From assembly GCA_019802505.1 (NCBI GenBank), contig JAFMOC010000032.1:1703001-1767000 (forward strand): a stretch of 64,000 nt of DNA, read 5' to 3'. The translations under genes were made by a program, and so were the position numbers. The notes below the pieces were generated by a model. The model did not search any database and was not told the DNA's origin. It was given only the letters and a program-made list of their open reading frames with translations. Numbering within the stretch: position 1 is the first letter of the stretch; every line of letters starts with the position of its first letter. Source of the DNA: Corydoras sp. C115. Lineage: Eukaryota; Chordata; Actinopteri; Siluriformes; Callichthyidae. Shown piece after piece: positions 10,634 through 20,511 of the stretch.

Positions 10634-10763
10634 CATTTATTCATTCATTCATTCATTCATTATCTTCCGCTTTATCCTATATTAGGGTCGGGGTGGGGTT
10701 CTCCATGCCCATCCCTAGTGCTGAGAGGCGAATGTGCTAACCACTAAGCCACCGTGCCGCCCA
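10634..10763 (-). mobile_element. internally deleted V-SINE with target-site duplication
   Basis: Tail and head only: the sequence jumps from CCATGCCCATCC straight to CTAGTGCTGAGAGGCG. It is flanked by ATTTAATCTTT at 10623-10633 and 10764-10774. The tail is (GAAT)n rather than (GGAT)n. Confidence 0.9.
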
Positions 10764-10774
10764 ATTTAATCTTT

Positions 10775-11582
10775 ATAAATAAAATAAGATAGTATTTAAT
10801 GTTTATTACTCACAGCCATCACCAAATCAGGCGTATGATGCTAATAATAATAGTGGTATTAAATTCTATAGCAAACTTTCTCCACATACTTGTTTGGACA
10901 TTTTTATTGCAGCGCAAATGCATGCGTTCCTGCGAGAATACAAACCAGAACAAGCCAAAATGAGTGTTACTTCAACTACCCACTCGTCTCATTCCAACTT
11001 GCCTTCTGTCAATAACTGTGGCGTGCAATCTTCAGAAGTGGAGCAGCTCCCTTGTGCAGGACCAGCTTTGCAAAAACAACAAAATGGCACAGTGCATGTC
11101 GCCGTTCTTGTTCTGTTTACCGCGTTTTTAGATACCGTTCGAGCGGCATTGTTTTGCCTGCTTCGCCCGAGTGTCGCCAACAAAAGCTTACAAAACATTT
11201 GCGAGCGCAACGCCACGTCCCTCATGTCTCTGGCAGAGTTAAGCTTGCATACTGATGGAGTGCATGTAATAATAGAGATCGAGAGGCTAAAAACATCCCA
11301 TCACTGGGGGGTCTCAGAAATAGAGCTATGCTAATCGAGCCGAGAGAGTTTTGAAGATCCCCGTCTCGATCGCTGGTTTAACTCCGGCTCAAGGAACACG
11401 GGGGCTTTGAACTCCACGGCAAGTTTGGGATGAATTCAGGATGGCTGTCGGTGGAGTGCGCACACACAGCTCCATTCTCAAAGCGGGGTTAATACTGTTA
11501 TCTTTTCTGAATCAGTGCGGCCCTTATATGGTATTTACTGTAATTATCGGCTTTATATTTGTGATAATCGATTCTTAGGACG
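10775..11582. other. unique stretch holding one 146-codon open frame
   Basis: Apart from the frame at 10894-11334, nothing is recognised. Confidence 0.5.
10894..11334 (+). other. unassigned 146-codon open frame
   Basis: The only frame longer than 125 codons in the window that lies outside a recognised repeat. It starts MDIFIAAQMHAFLREYKPEQ, has a hydrophobic stretch near residues 68-90, and resembles nothing I know. A splice-acceptor-like TTTTTATTGCAG sits inside its first codons, just before residue 8. It may be a chance frame or an unrecognised mobile-element remnant. Confidence 0.15.
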
Positions 11583-11950
11583 TGCGGCACAGTGGTTTGC
11601 TGGTTAGCATGTTCTCCTCTGAGCTCTAGGGATTCCCAGTTCGTATCCCAATCTGGGTGGAGTTTGCATGTTCTCCCCGTGTCCACGTGGGTTTCCTCCG
11701 GGTTCTCCGGTTTCCTCTCACAGTCCAAAAACATGCATCAAGGTAAATTGAATTCTCACACTGTGTGTGTGAGTGAGTGTGTGCCCAGCGATAGATTGGT
11801 GCCCTGTCCTGGGTGTATCCGCCCAGAACCTGAAACGTTCTCCCCTGGATGGGCATGGAGAACCTGTGACCATAATATAGGATAAAGAACCCTGTGACCA
11901 TAATATAGGATAAAGCAGAATATAAAGGATGGATGGATTGATGGATGGAT
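11583..11950 (+). mobile_element. V-SINE, full length
   Basis: Head, central domain and (GGAT)n tail are present. Near the end, ACCATAATATAGGATAAAG is repeated (about 11869 and 11897), an internal 28-bp duplication. It is the first part of a composite block that recurs inverted at 17.43-17.81 kb. Confidence 0.9.
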
Positions 11951-12065
11951 CGTGGAGGTGTGAGGATGGGGGGCATCCATACAGATATTAAAAGAATATG
12001 CAAGATCAGCACAATTCTATTAAAGAATTAAAGCGTAAACCTTGCTGTGAGGGAGCACTTACTAC
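11951..12065 (+). repeat. spacer of a duplicated composite block
   Basis: Contains CATCCATACAGATATT and CAAGATCAGCACAATTCT. The same spacer occurs inverted at about 17525-17635, and a diverged piece lies at 13470-13520. Confidence 0.75.
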
Positions 12066-12132
12066 CTGTATAAGGTAGAGGGCATGGTAGCTCAGTGGTT
12101 TGGATGTTGGGCTATCGATCTGAAGGTTGGGG
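12066..12132 (+). mobile_element. SINE-B head, joined to a V-SINE body
   Basis: A box GTAGCTCAGTGGTT, then TCGATCTGAAGGTTGGGG. The B box is cut and the sequence passes directly into the V-SINE body at CATCAAGGTCAAC (12133). Confidence 0.8.
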
Positions 12133-12378
12133 CATCAAGGTCAACTGAATTCTCCAAATTGCCCCATTTACAGTGTGTCTGTGTGAGTGAGTGTGTGTCC
12201 AGCGATAGATTGGAGCCCTGTCCTGGGTGTATCTGCCCAGCACCTGAAACATGACCCTAGTAGAGGATAAAGCCTAAGATAATGGATGAATGTTTTGTAC
12301 GTTCTCCCCTGGATGGGCATGAGAAACCCCCCCATGATCCTAGTAGAGGATAAAGCCGAAGATAATGGATGGATGGAT
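12133..12378 (+). mobile_element. V-SINE body with duplicated tail
   Basis: Follows the SINE-B head. The tail appears twice: GACCCTAGTAGAGGATAAAG to ATGGATGAATG (ending near 12292), then GTTCTCCCCTGG through a second tail ending GGATGGATGG. Confidence 0.85.
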
Positions 12379-13167
12379 AGTTCAGATAAAGCCACCCTGG
12401 CATGATGCCAAGCCTTCGTCCAATAGAAATGCAGGTTCTGTCCTGTAAACATCGTTGCCGTTGAAAACTCACTGTTACTTTTGCTTTAAAAGGTATACAA
12501 CCTTGTGAGGTCCGAGGTTCAGTGGGCAGCCTCATCCTCCTGGAGGAGCCAGTCAGCATTAATAGTGTACGACATTAATAATGTGTTATAAAACAAGTCT
12601 GTTGAATCAACAGTGGATGAAGCGATTCTGTTGGCACATTAGTGAGTTTTCAGTGTGTGGTGTGTTACCCAGAGCAGATTTCAGCATCGTGTTGGATGTT
12701 TTTAAATCCTGTAATGTGAGCCCGGCTTTAGAGAAACACATCACCATCAAATATTAATGTGCCATTAACTTTGTATAGACCGCATTCTGGGTTCGCTTGA
12801 TTTTATTTTTCCCAATATGTTCCGTTGCGTAAATGCAGTCAGACGTGCCGAGCTGTTTTCACTGTAGAGAATGCCTTAACTTATTTTCACCTAGAAAAGC
12901 AATAAAACGTGGAAGGTTCCCCGGGGGTCCCAAACATTTGTATAAGACTGTAGAAACCCGTAATGCGTCCTTTGATGTGACATTTACAGCATTTGGTCGG
13001 TGCCATTGTACGATGCAATCAAAGCAATTCAGGGATAAGGATCCAACTTAAGGCCCAGCGGTGGCAGACTGCCAATGCTACAGCTTAAGCTCTCAGCCCC
13101 GTGCTTTAGATTTCAGTGCTTTAAATACTGCTGGATATCACAAAAGGGAATGTGTGTCAGATGCTGC
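12379..13167. other. unique stretch, no gene seen
   Basis: Short frames only (72 codons at 12833-13051). No repeat is recognised. Confidence 0.55.
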
Positions 13168-13285
13168 AGTCTCAGTCAAAACTTTGGACACGCCCACTTC
13201 TTGCTCTGTTGTCTATTTTCCTTCACTTACCATAAAGATGGAGCTTGTATGTGTATATTTACAAACTGAGGTCTTTATCATCCTA
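13168..13285 (+). mobile_element. MITE-A left end
   Basis: Begins CAGTCAAAACTTTGGACACG and continues with CTTACCATAAAGATGGAGC. It breaks off within about 120 bp. Confidence 0.75.
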
Positions 13286-13346
13286 TCTCATTATATTGTG
13301 TTAAGTTTTTCACTAGCGTCATGGGTGGGGTGGGTGGGTATGGGGT

Positions 13347-13430
13347 GGGTGGTTGATACACCCAGGACAGGGCACCAATCCATCGCTGGGCACACATTCA
13401 GTCACATACACGCTATAAAGGGGCAATTCA
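13347..13430 (-). mobile_element. V-SINE fragment
   Basis: Tail-proximal piece (ACACCCAGGACAGGGC to GGGGCAATTC). GGGTGG-rich sequence replaces the tail. Confidence 0.8.
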
Positions 13431-13539
13431 GACCCATGTCCACTGACGTTACCAATGCAGGTCCTTTGCCTACCATACAGATATTAAAAAAAACATGCTA
13501 AATTAACACAATCCTTTAAATTAATTGAATAATTCAATG

Positions 13540-13715
13540 AGCATATGGGCCCAGAGCAGTGGGCAGCCCTGTATACATTCCCCAGGGAACAATTGGAGTT
13601 AGGAGCTTTGTTCAAGGACACTTTGGCCATACTACTTGGTGCGACCTGGAATCAAACCAGGGACTTTCAGGTCACAAGGCTGGTTTCTTAACCCCAAGCC
13701 TACAACTGCCCCTAC
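13540..13715 (-). mobile_element. third tRNA-like SINE fragment (SINE-C)
   Basis: The minus-strand B-box-like TGGTTTGATTCCAGG and the run CAGGGAACAATTGGAGTTAG mark a SINE distinct from the other two. A short relative occurs at 15508-15543. Confidence 0.5.
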
Positions 13716-13756
13716 TACCCACTGACTACCCACTCTAGTGCACTTCACCCACCAGT

Positions 13757-13870
13757 AGAGGGAGTGGTAGCTCAATGGTAATGATGTTGGACTATCAAGC
13801 AGAAGGGTGGGCATCCAAATCCCAAGTTCACTGAAGTTACCAAGAACCTTAACCCCATGATTTTTCTCCT
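13757..13870 (+). mobile_element. SINE-B, partial
   Basis: A box GTAGCTCAATGGTAATG, B-box-like ATCCAAATCCC, then CACTGAAGTTACC. The 3' end is lost. Confidence 0.75.
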
Positions 13871-14200
13871 GGGGGGAACATGTTCCCTGGGTGACCCCAA
13901 ATTATAGATATACCCCTCCTTCCCGTCAATTGGGATTGGCTGGTGGTACAATAAAAACAGAGAATAAACCCAGGTACTAGCTGATATGTATATATTTATA
14001 ATTACAAAGGTGTAAATCCTCCAGCTCTGGCTCCCCCCTGCCTTCTCATTCCAGATATGCTGTGTGCTAGAGATGTGATAAACATAATGCCTCATTGTTT
14101 ACACTGTTTTTTTTTTGTTTTTTACCCTAAATTCATTGTTCTTTGAGCTCGCTGCCTCTGGATAATAAAACTTGGCTTGGCTTCTGTTTTTCCAGTTTAG

Positions 14201-14243
<43 letters not shown>

Positions 14244-14568
14244 GCGTCTCAGTGGCTTATATGTTAAATTTGTTTAAAACTAAGTAACACACCCAGACAT
14301 AACAGAAAACAAAGGGTAGTCATGGAGAGGTAAAGCTTCTGGCTTGGATTTCTATATGTATGTCTGATCACTATCGTCTGACTGGCGATGGACTGGCTGT
14401 CTACAAAGGGTTTTACTACACCTTTTACCCAATGAGCACTAAGATAAAGTCCATCAACCCCTCTCTGTAGTATTAACATAAATAGATGACAAGTTCTTAA
14501 AATAGTCTTGGATTCTCGGAAGTACCACATCACCTAGAACCAGTTTGTTTTTATCTTCTCATGATCTA
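13871..14568. other. unique stretch with a 36-T run
   Basis: The T run lies at 14204-14239. The rest shows no gene or known repeat. Confidence 0.6.
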
Positions 14569-14787
14569 CAGTACTGGTCACAAGTTTGGACACGCCCCCT
14601 TCTTGCGCAATTGTGTATTTCCTCCACTTACCATATAGATGGACATTGTAGTTTTATGATTACAGACTGCAGTCCATCTACACTCTGGAATTGTAGAACT
14701 ACAAAGTCCATCTTTAGTGGAATTGAGAACATGGACAATAATTGGAGCAAATTGGGAAGGGGGGTTCCAAAGTTTTTACTAGTACTG
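14569..14787 (+). mobile_element. short complete MITE-A (219 bp)
   Basis: Left end CAGTACTGGTCACAAGTTTG. The right end, reverse-complemented, is CAGTACTAGTAAAAACTTTG. Inside, ATATAGATGGACATTGTAGT and its imperfect complement face each other, so the whole element can fold back. A TA precedes the left end, as expected for Tc1/mariner insertion, but the right flank reads TG. Confidence 0.85.
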
Positions 14788-14789
14788 TG

Positions 14790-15507
14790 AATGACTGTGT
14801 TTTTGGCTGCCCCCTCTTCCTTTCTGGCTTGCTGCCTCTCTCAAAGGTATTTTCATCTTCATCCTATAGACCCGGACTGTTGTTCCTTAATAATCTGGGA
14901 ATGAGTAGTGGGTGTGAACCCCAAATAGATGTCCGATGAGCCAATTAATGTAAATATCCAAGAATAAAAGCCTTATTTCCGCTGTGATTTTGGTGGAACC
15001 CACCTCATCTGACCCAGCCTTGTTAAAAATGAGAGTGGATCCCTCCAACACATTGGCATTACAGTCACACCGGTCATTAGCAGCATTGTTCGAAAGGGGT
15101 TTGATGCCTGGTTTCAGCCACGCTTTCATCTCCATCCAAATTACAGCGGTGCGTGATGAGTCGAAAGGGGTGATTAGAGGCAAGACACCCAGCTAACAAG
15201 ACCAGAAAGGTAGCTACAGAGGCTAAATTGGCATACCTACATTTAAGACCCTCCTCTCCCTGCATTTTATTAGCTTTTTTGTTTGCCATGGCGAAGCGTG
15301 TGTGAAATGCTCTGTTCGGTGGGGTAGGTACGCCTCGGGGGCTTTCCAACACGTCCAGCATACAGAGTGGAATTTCATCCGCCGGCGCACTCTCACCGCC
15401 GAGTTTATTTGGAGAAAGAAAGGAAAAATGTGAGAATGTGATTAACAAAAAGGAAACAAGTGAGAGTGGAAACTGGGGAGAGAGTACACGTGGTTCTCTT
15501 TTGGAGG
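14790..15507. other. unique stretch, no gene seen
   Basis: The longest frame is 151 codons on the minus strand (15077-15532). It runs into a SINE-C scrap and has no recognisable domain. Confidence 0.5.
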
Positions 15508-15543
15508 GAACAATTGGAGTTAAGTGCTCCACGACACTTTGGC

Positions 15544-15595
15544 CATCCCTAGCGCTGAGAGGTGAACGTGCTAACCACTAAGCCACCGTGCTGCC

Positions 15596-15596
<1 letters not shown>
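15544..15596 (-). mobile_element. V-SINE head fragment
   Basis: Only the tRNA-like head (CGGTGGCTTAGTGGTTAGC on the minus strand), adjoining a SINE-C scrap at 15508-15543. Confidence 0.85.
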
Positions 15597-15629
<33 letters not shown>

Positions 15630-15676
15630 TGTAGTAATAATAATAACAATAGTAATAAATAATAATAATAATAAAA
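15595..15676. repeat. (TAA)n microsatellite
   Basis: TAA/ATA units, interrupted near 15630 and 15645. Confidence 0.9.
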
Positions 15677-16349
15677 TGCCCCATATGTAATTGGTCACAC
15701 TACGCTATTGATATTGCTATTCGCTATTCAAACCACACCAGGCTTCTCACAGATCACTGTAAATTGTCTTAAAACCAATCCTTTTTAATACCAACCATCT
15801 AATGGTCTTTCTATAGACACCAGTCAGTCTGTAAGCAAACGAGGGTTGAAACCGTTGCATAAAACCCTGTTTCTCACCAACAACCCTGGTCCAGATTCGT
15901 CACATGCCTGGAAGTGTTGCTAATGGTACCGGAAAGCTTGACCCCCCGGGGCTAAATCTCAGAGCTGTGGAGAATAAGTTGCCAATGGCCGGGGCCTTAT
16001 CTTCTTTCAGACACCTGTAGATGTGCAAAGAGTGAAACAAATTCTCCTGTGGAGCCACACAAGACCCCCGACCCTACAGTACTCCTCAAAGCACGACCTC
16101 TTTTCTGAGCACTTATGTAAGCTTTTCAGAGATGCTAAAACATACAGATGTCTTTCGTAAGAGCAAGAAATTCGCAAAGGGCAAAAAGCCCCGAAATGAC
16201 GAGGCACCTATTGTCCTTTTGTGTGAGCCAGACCGAAAGTTAGCGCTTAAGATGCTCCCTTACGGACCGAGGAACATGTGGCTCTTAATAAACATGCATG
16301 AAAAAGTCCATTGTGTTAAATTAAATAGACTTTAAAACAAATAGGAAAA
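15677..16349. other. unique stretch, no gene seen
   Basis: A lysine-rich 67-codon frame at 16132-16335 is unrecognised. Otherwise nothing. Confidence 0.55.
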
Positions 16350-16446
16350 ATGGAAACATGGAAACTCCACCCAGATTGGGATTCGAACCGGGAATCCCTA
16401 GCGCTCAGAGGAGAACATGCTAAACTGTAATCCACCGTGCCACCCA
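16350..16446 (-). mobile_element. V-SINE head fragment
   Basis: Head with intact B box (GGTTCGAATCCC on the minus strand) and the start of the central domain. Confidence 0.85.
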
Positions 16447-16594
16447 TGTTTTATATTATATTAATATAATTTTAAGGAGAACAGGGACACCATTTGGTTC
16501 TTGGCTCTTGATGCCTTTTTTTTTTACTGCTTACACAAGACCTTGTTAGTTTCTCAAATGCAAAAACAAATATGATTTGGATTCACTTGCCTTT

Positions 16595-16598
<4 letters not shown>

Positions 16599-16636
<38 letters not shown>
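16599..16636. repeat. (AC)n microsatellite
   Basis: About 19 AC units. Confidence 0.95.
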
Positions 16637-16638
<2 letters not shown>

Positions 16639-16994
16639 ACTCACACACCCACCCACAGCCCTTCATTAAAACTTAAATCTGAACTTGGGAACTGTTTTGC
16701 ATGTCGTCTTCTCTGTGTGCTCCGAACATAATTGTCTTCTTATTTGACCTTGTGCGGAATAAAAGATGCTTTTAGCCGCCATGTTTACTACTTCACTAAA
16801 CTTCTTTCCCTCAGCACTCAGACCACAAACAGATTTTTTGGGTGTATGTTGCATGCTTGTTGTCCCTTCTCAAGAACATCCATTGTACTCCAAAATCAGC
16901 AACCCCACATCCTGCACCACCTCAGAGAGGATCTCCTAAACCCAAGAACATGCATACCATTCCATCAGATGGTCATTTAGTAGTATCCAAAACG
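16637..16994. other. unique stretch, no gene seen
   Basis: Frames of 62-117 codons. The longest runs into the SINE downstream and is not a gene. Confidence 0.55.
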
Positions 16995-17006
16995 ACTTCC
17001 AACTAT

Positions 17007-17350
17007 GGGCGACATGGTGGCTTAGTGGTTAGCATGTTCTCTCAGCACTTGGGGTTCGCGATTCGAATCCCAATCTGGGAGGAATTTCCATGTTCTCCCC
17101 GTGTCCACGTGGGTTTCCTCCGGGTTCTCCGGTTTCCACCCACAGTCCAAAAACATGGATCATGTCAATTGAATTCTCCAAATTGCCCCATATAGAGTGT
17201 GTCTGTGTGAGCGAGTGTGTGTCCAGCGATAGATTGGCATCCTGTCCTGGGTGTATCTCCCCAGCGCCCGAAACGTTCTCCCCTGGATGGGCATGGGGAA
17301 CCCCACTGCGACCCTACTAGAGGATAAAGTGGGAAATAATGGATGGATGG
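17007..17350 (+). mobile_element. V-SINE, complete reference copy with perfect 12-bp duplication
   Basis: This 344-bp copy shows the whole family structure. The tRNA-like head has an A box TGGCTTAGTGGTTAGC and a B box GATTCGAATCCC. A central domain follows (GTTCTCCCCGTGTCC through TTTCCACCCACAGTCC). The body contains CAATTGAATTCTCC and CCTGTCCTGGGTGTATC, and the tail ends AATGGATGGATGG. ACTTCCAACTAT flanks both ends (16995-17006 and 17351-17362). From family knowledge, the layout matches DANA/Mermaid and the V-SINE superfamily: pol III transcription from the head boxes and copying by a LINE partner. Naming the superfamily is my recognition. The exact family name is unknown to me. Confidence 0.93.
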
Positions 17351-17394
17351 ACTTCCAACTATCCCAACATGGTTGGAGTCAGAACACAGGGTTA

Positions 17395-17520
17395 CATACA
17401 GCCCCCCCTGGAGCAATGAAGGAGCAATTAAGTGTCAGTAGACCTGGGATTTGAAGCCCCACCCTTCAGATCGATAGCCCAACAGCCGAACCACTGAGCT
17501 ATCACGCCCTCTACCTTATA
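17395..17520 (-). mobile_element. SINE-B, head part
   Basis: Minus strand GATAGCTCAGTGGTTCGGC and CGATCTGAAGGGTGG. It belongs to the inverted copy of the composite block at 11.75-12.13 kb. Confidence 0.8.
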
Positions 17521-17633
17521 CAGGTAGTAAGTGTTCCATCTCAGCAAGAGGGTTAAGCCTTAATTTCTAGAATTGTGCTGATCTTGCATATTATTCTAAT
17601 ATTTGTATGGATACCCTCCATCTTCACACCACC

Positions 17634-17808
17634 ACAATCCATCCATCCATTATATTCCACTTTATCCTCACAGGGGGGTTCTCCATTCCCATCCAGGGGA
17701 GAACATTTCAGGTTCTGAGCAGATACACCCAGGACAGGGCACCAATCTATCACTGGACACACACTCACTCACACAGACACACTCTATATGGGGCAATTTT
17801 GAGAATCA
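17634..17808 (-). mobile_element. V-SINE tail half
   Basis: Shares the uncommon variants CAGAACCTGAAA, ATGGAGAACC and GAATATAA with the copy at 11583-11950, as expected if the two blocks are duplicates. Confidence 0.85.
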
Positions 17809-18206
17809 CGATCCAACCGCGTGCAATTAGTCAGTACAAACGTCTTAACTAATGACTGGAGACCGTTGGCATTTTCAGGGAATCAATTGCCCAGGTTTTC
17901 GCATCCTGTCAGGCGGAGGAGTACGGGATACGGCCGCAAATCGTTGACTAATTAATCCGGAGCCAGTCGTTAGCGGACAGGGAACGGCGTTCCTTCAAAC
18001 ATGGTTAATGTGGAATTGTTGATGAGGGTGCCACAGTGAGGCCTTCGCACGGCGGCGCTCTCGTGAATCCGGCGTTGAAAGGGCCACTAAATGTCACCCG
18101 TTCAGCTGCTTGTAAATGGGTGTTTATTAATTCAAGCCTTGTTGCTTCTCTTGATTTGATGGATGGACCCACTGATGGGAAGCATGTGCATGGGTGAGTC
18201 AGGCAG

Positions 18207-18242
<36 letters not shown>

Positions 18243-18743
18243 ATGCGACTCATTAACATGCCTTTGCCTCAGTGTGGCATTTTCATCGTATTATTAGGAC
18301 TTGTGGTATTTGAAGCTGTTTTGTATAGTATATGACGTTCTGGGTCACCCCCCCCCCCCTTTCCTCCCAGAGGGCCATTAATCCATCCAATAATCAGGAA
18401 TATTTTCATATGCCTATAGAAACCCCAAATCATTACATGCACTTTGTTTAGTCCAAATGAAGCATCTGACTATAGTATGAAGGTTTGGGTAATTTACTGT
18501 TTAAGTTCTCATCGTCTATAGAAACAGCATCTTGTCTGCTGTTGCCATGGTGACATCGGAGTTTCCTCACATATCTGAATAGTACTGATAAAAGGCCGGT
18601 TTGGGATTAAATCCCTGTCACATCGTGAGCAACGTATCAGCAACAGCTCTGTGCTTTCACTCTGCAGTTACATTTACAGAGCAAAAGTATTGGGACACCC
18701 ACAGATTACATTTTTTTTAAGTTGGTCTTCTCCTTATGATTAT
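17809..18743. other. unique stretch with a (TG)n run
   Basis: (TG)n at 18210-18238. A Tc1-type end scrap (GCAAAAGTATTGGGACACCC) lies near 18681. No gene is seen. Confidence 0.55.
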
Positions 18744-18868
18744 GACCCCATTTAAGGGAGGACATTTTAGGCGCTGGGCAGATACACTCAGCACAGGGTG
18801 CTAATATTTTGCCCGGCATACACTCACTCACACCAACACACCCAAGGGAAATATAGATATAGATAGGG
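18744..18868 (-). mobile_element. V-SINE, older host copy (tail side)
   Basis: Old-type minus copy interrupted at ATGATTTAGAG (18869-18879) and resumed at 19211. Confidence 0.75.
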
Positions 18869-18879
18869 ATGATTTAGAG

Positions 18880-19200
18880 CAAGGGATTAGCATGTTCTCC
18901 TCTCAGTGCCTAGGATTCCCTGTTGGAATCCCAATCTGGGTGGAGATTCCATGTCCTCCCCATGTCTGTGTGGGTTTCCTCCGGGTTTTTCAGTTTCCTC
19001 ACACAGTCCACACTATCAAGGTCAATTGAGTTCTCCAAATTGCCCCATATAGAGTGTGTCTGTGTGTGTGAGTGTGTGCCCAGTGATAGATTGGCGCCCT
19101 GTCCTGGGTGTATCTACCCAACGCCCGAAACGTTCTCCCCTGGATGGGCACCCCCCGCGACCCTAGTAGAGGATAAAGCGGAAGATAATGAATGGATGGA
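18880..19200 (+). mobile_element. V-SINE inserted into an older V-SINE
   Basis: Plus-strand copy with B box TGTTGGAATCCC and a GGATGGATG tail. ATGATTTAGAG before it and ATGATTTGGAG after it (about 19200-19210) form a 10/11 target-site duplication. The A-box end is shortened. Confidence 0.85.
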
Positions 19201-19210
19201 TGATTTGGAG

Positions 19211-19308
19211 TGATTATGTTTTGGGCTGTGGGAGTAAACCACATTGATTCCCATGTATCCCCAGCACTGAGAGGTAAAAGGGTTAACCACTAAACCACCA
19301 TGCAGGGT
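19211..19308 (-). mobile_element. V-SINE, older host copy (head side)
   Basis: Continues the minus copy at 18744-18868, ending with a degraded tRNA-like head. Confidence 0.75.
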
Positions 19309-19701
19309 AATTTTATCTAGAAAATAGGGTTGGAAACTTATGGTGGGCAAAAAGACCTAGCTGCTCTGTGATCGTATTTTCACTGTAGCATGATTATTGG
19401 TACCAGATTGGCTATTTAGGCAGGATGGAGTATTCGTAGAACAGTACAGTACAGTACAGTAGAACAGTCTGTGTAATAGTCATTCCTAATGAATTCTTAA
19501 GTAAGTATGCATTAAAAAAATACATATTTAAGTAATACGATCATAACTGGATCATGTATCTGCACTGGGACACTTGTGGTGGAGGTTCTCCCACCCGATG
19601 GTCTCACTTAGCAGATTAACAATATATGCATCACGGGCCGCGGATGTCACATGCAGTATACGATGCCATCCATCACCCTCACTCACATGCATGAATATAT
19701 G

Positions 19702-19738
<37 letters not shown>

Positions 19739-19967
19739 AGCCCCCCGGACTTGTCATCATAGCCTCCAGTCCCATATGCCCACGTTTGTCTTAGTTAGCC
19801 TAGTTCTCGTTCCCTCCTCAGCCTCCTCTTTATTGAGATGAATTCGAGTGAGGCCACCGTAACAGCTGCGGAAACACCAGCCAAACTCCAAAACCATCAT
19901 TAGCACTTCTGCTTGCTACCAAATGTCCTGGCTGCTGTCGTCTTTTTGTTTCAGCCCAGAATGATGC
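19309..19967. other. unique stretch with a (CA)n run
   Basis: ACAGT is repeated at 19441-19462, and (CA)n lies at 19704-19736. No gene is seen. Confidence 0.6.
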
Positions 19968-20434
19968 ACAGTGGCATCTATATGAATACAGTGGCATCAG
20001 ATGTAGGGACTGCCATCTTATTTAATACAGTGGCATTATATATAGTAACTGCCCTCTATATTATTACAGTGGCATCAGATGTAGGGACTGCCAACTGATT
20101 TAATACAGTGGCATCATATATAGGAATTGCCCTCTATATTAGTACAGTGGCATCATGTATAGGGACTGCCCTCGGATTTAATACAGTGGCATCATACATA
20201 GGAACTGCCTTCTAGCCTTCTATATTAATACAGTGGCATGATGTATAGGAACTGCCCTCGATATTAATACAGTGGCATCATATATAGGAACTGCCCTCTA
20301 TATTAGTACAGTGGCATCATGTATATGAACTGCCCTTTCAAATGGTTCATTGGCATTTTGTATAAAATCTGCCCTCTGATTTAATACAGTGGCATCATTT
20401 GTAGGAACTGCCCTCTTAATTAATCTACAAGGCA
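19968..20434 (+). repeat. 39-bp minisatellite, about 12 units
   Basis: Units begin CAGTGGCATC and contain GGAACTGCCCTCT. Most units are 39 bp, and one near 20190 carries an extra 8 bp. Neighbouring units alternate between a TATATAGGAACTGC type and a GATGTAGGGACTGC type, which suggests growth by two-unit steps. Confidence 0.93.
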
Positions 20435-20511
20435 GTTCCCACGTGTAATCCCACTGTATTAAATCAAGGACATCTTCAACACAAAATGCCAAAAAAATGC
20501 CACTACGTTAA
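20435..20511 (-). repeat. inverted minisatellite units, left of the piggyBac-like element
   Basis: The same 39-bp units now read in reverse (AAATGCCACTACG...). The last unit is broken by the element at its own TTAA. Confidence 0.8.

Noticed and set aside
15077..15532. 151-codon minus frame
   Set aside because: Partly within a SINE-C scrap, with no domain or conserved pattern visible. A chance frame is more likely.
17007..17090. tRNA gene candidates in SINE heads (A and B boxes present)
   Set aside because: The sequence continues into the SINE body, with no 3' acceptor stem half to close a tRNA. They are tRNA-derived promoters, not genes.
19968..20434. CRISPR-like regular repeats
   Set aside because: The 39-bp units abut without spacers in eukaryotic DNA, so this is a minisatellite.
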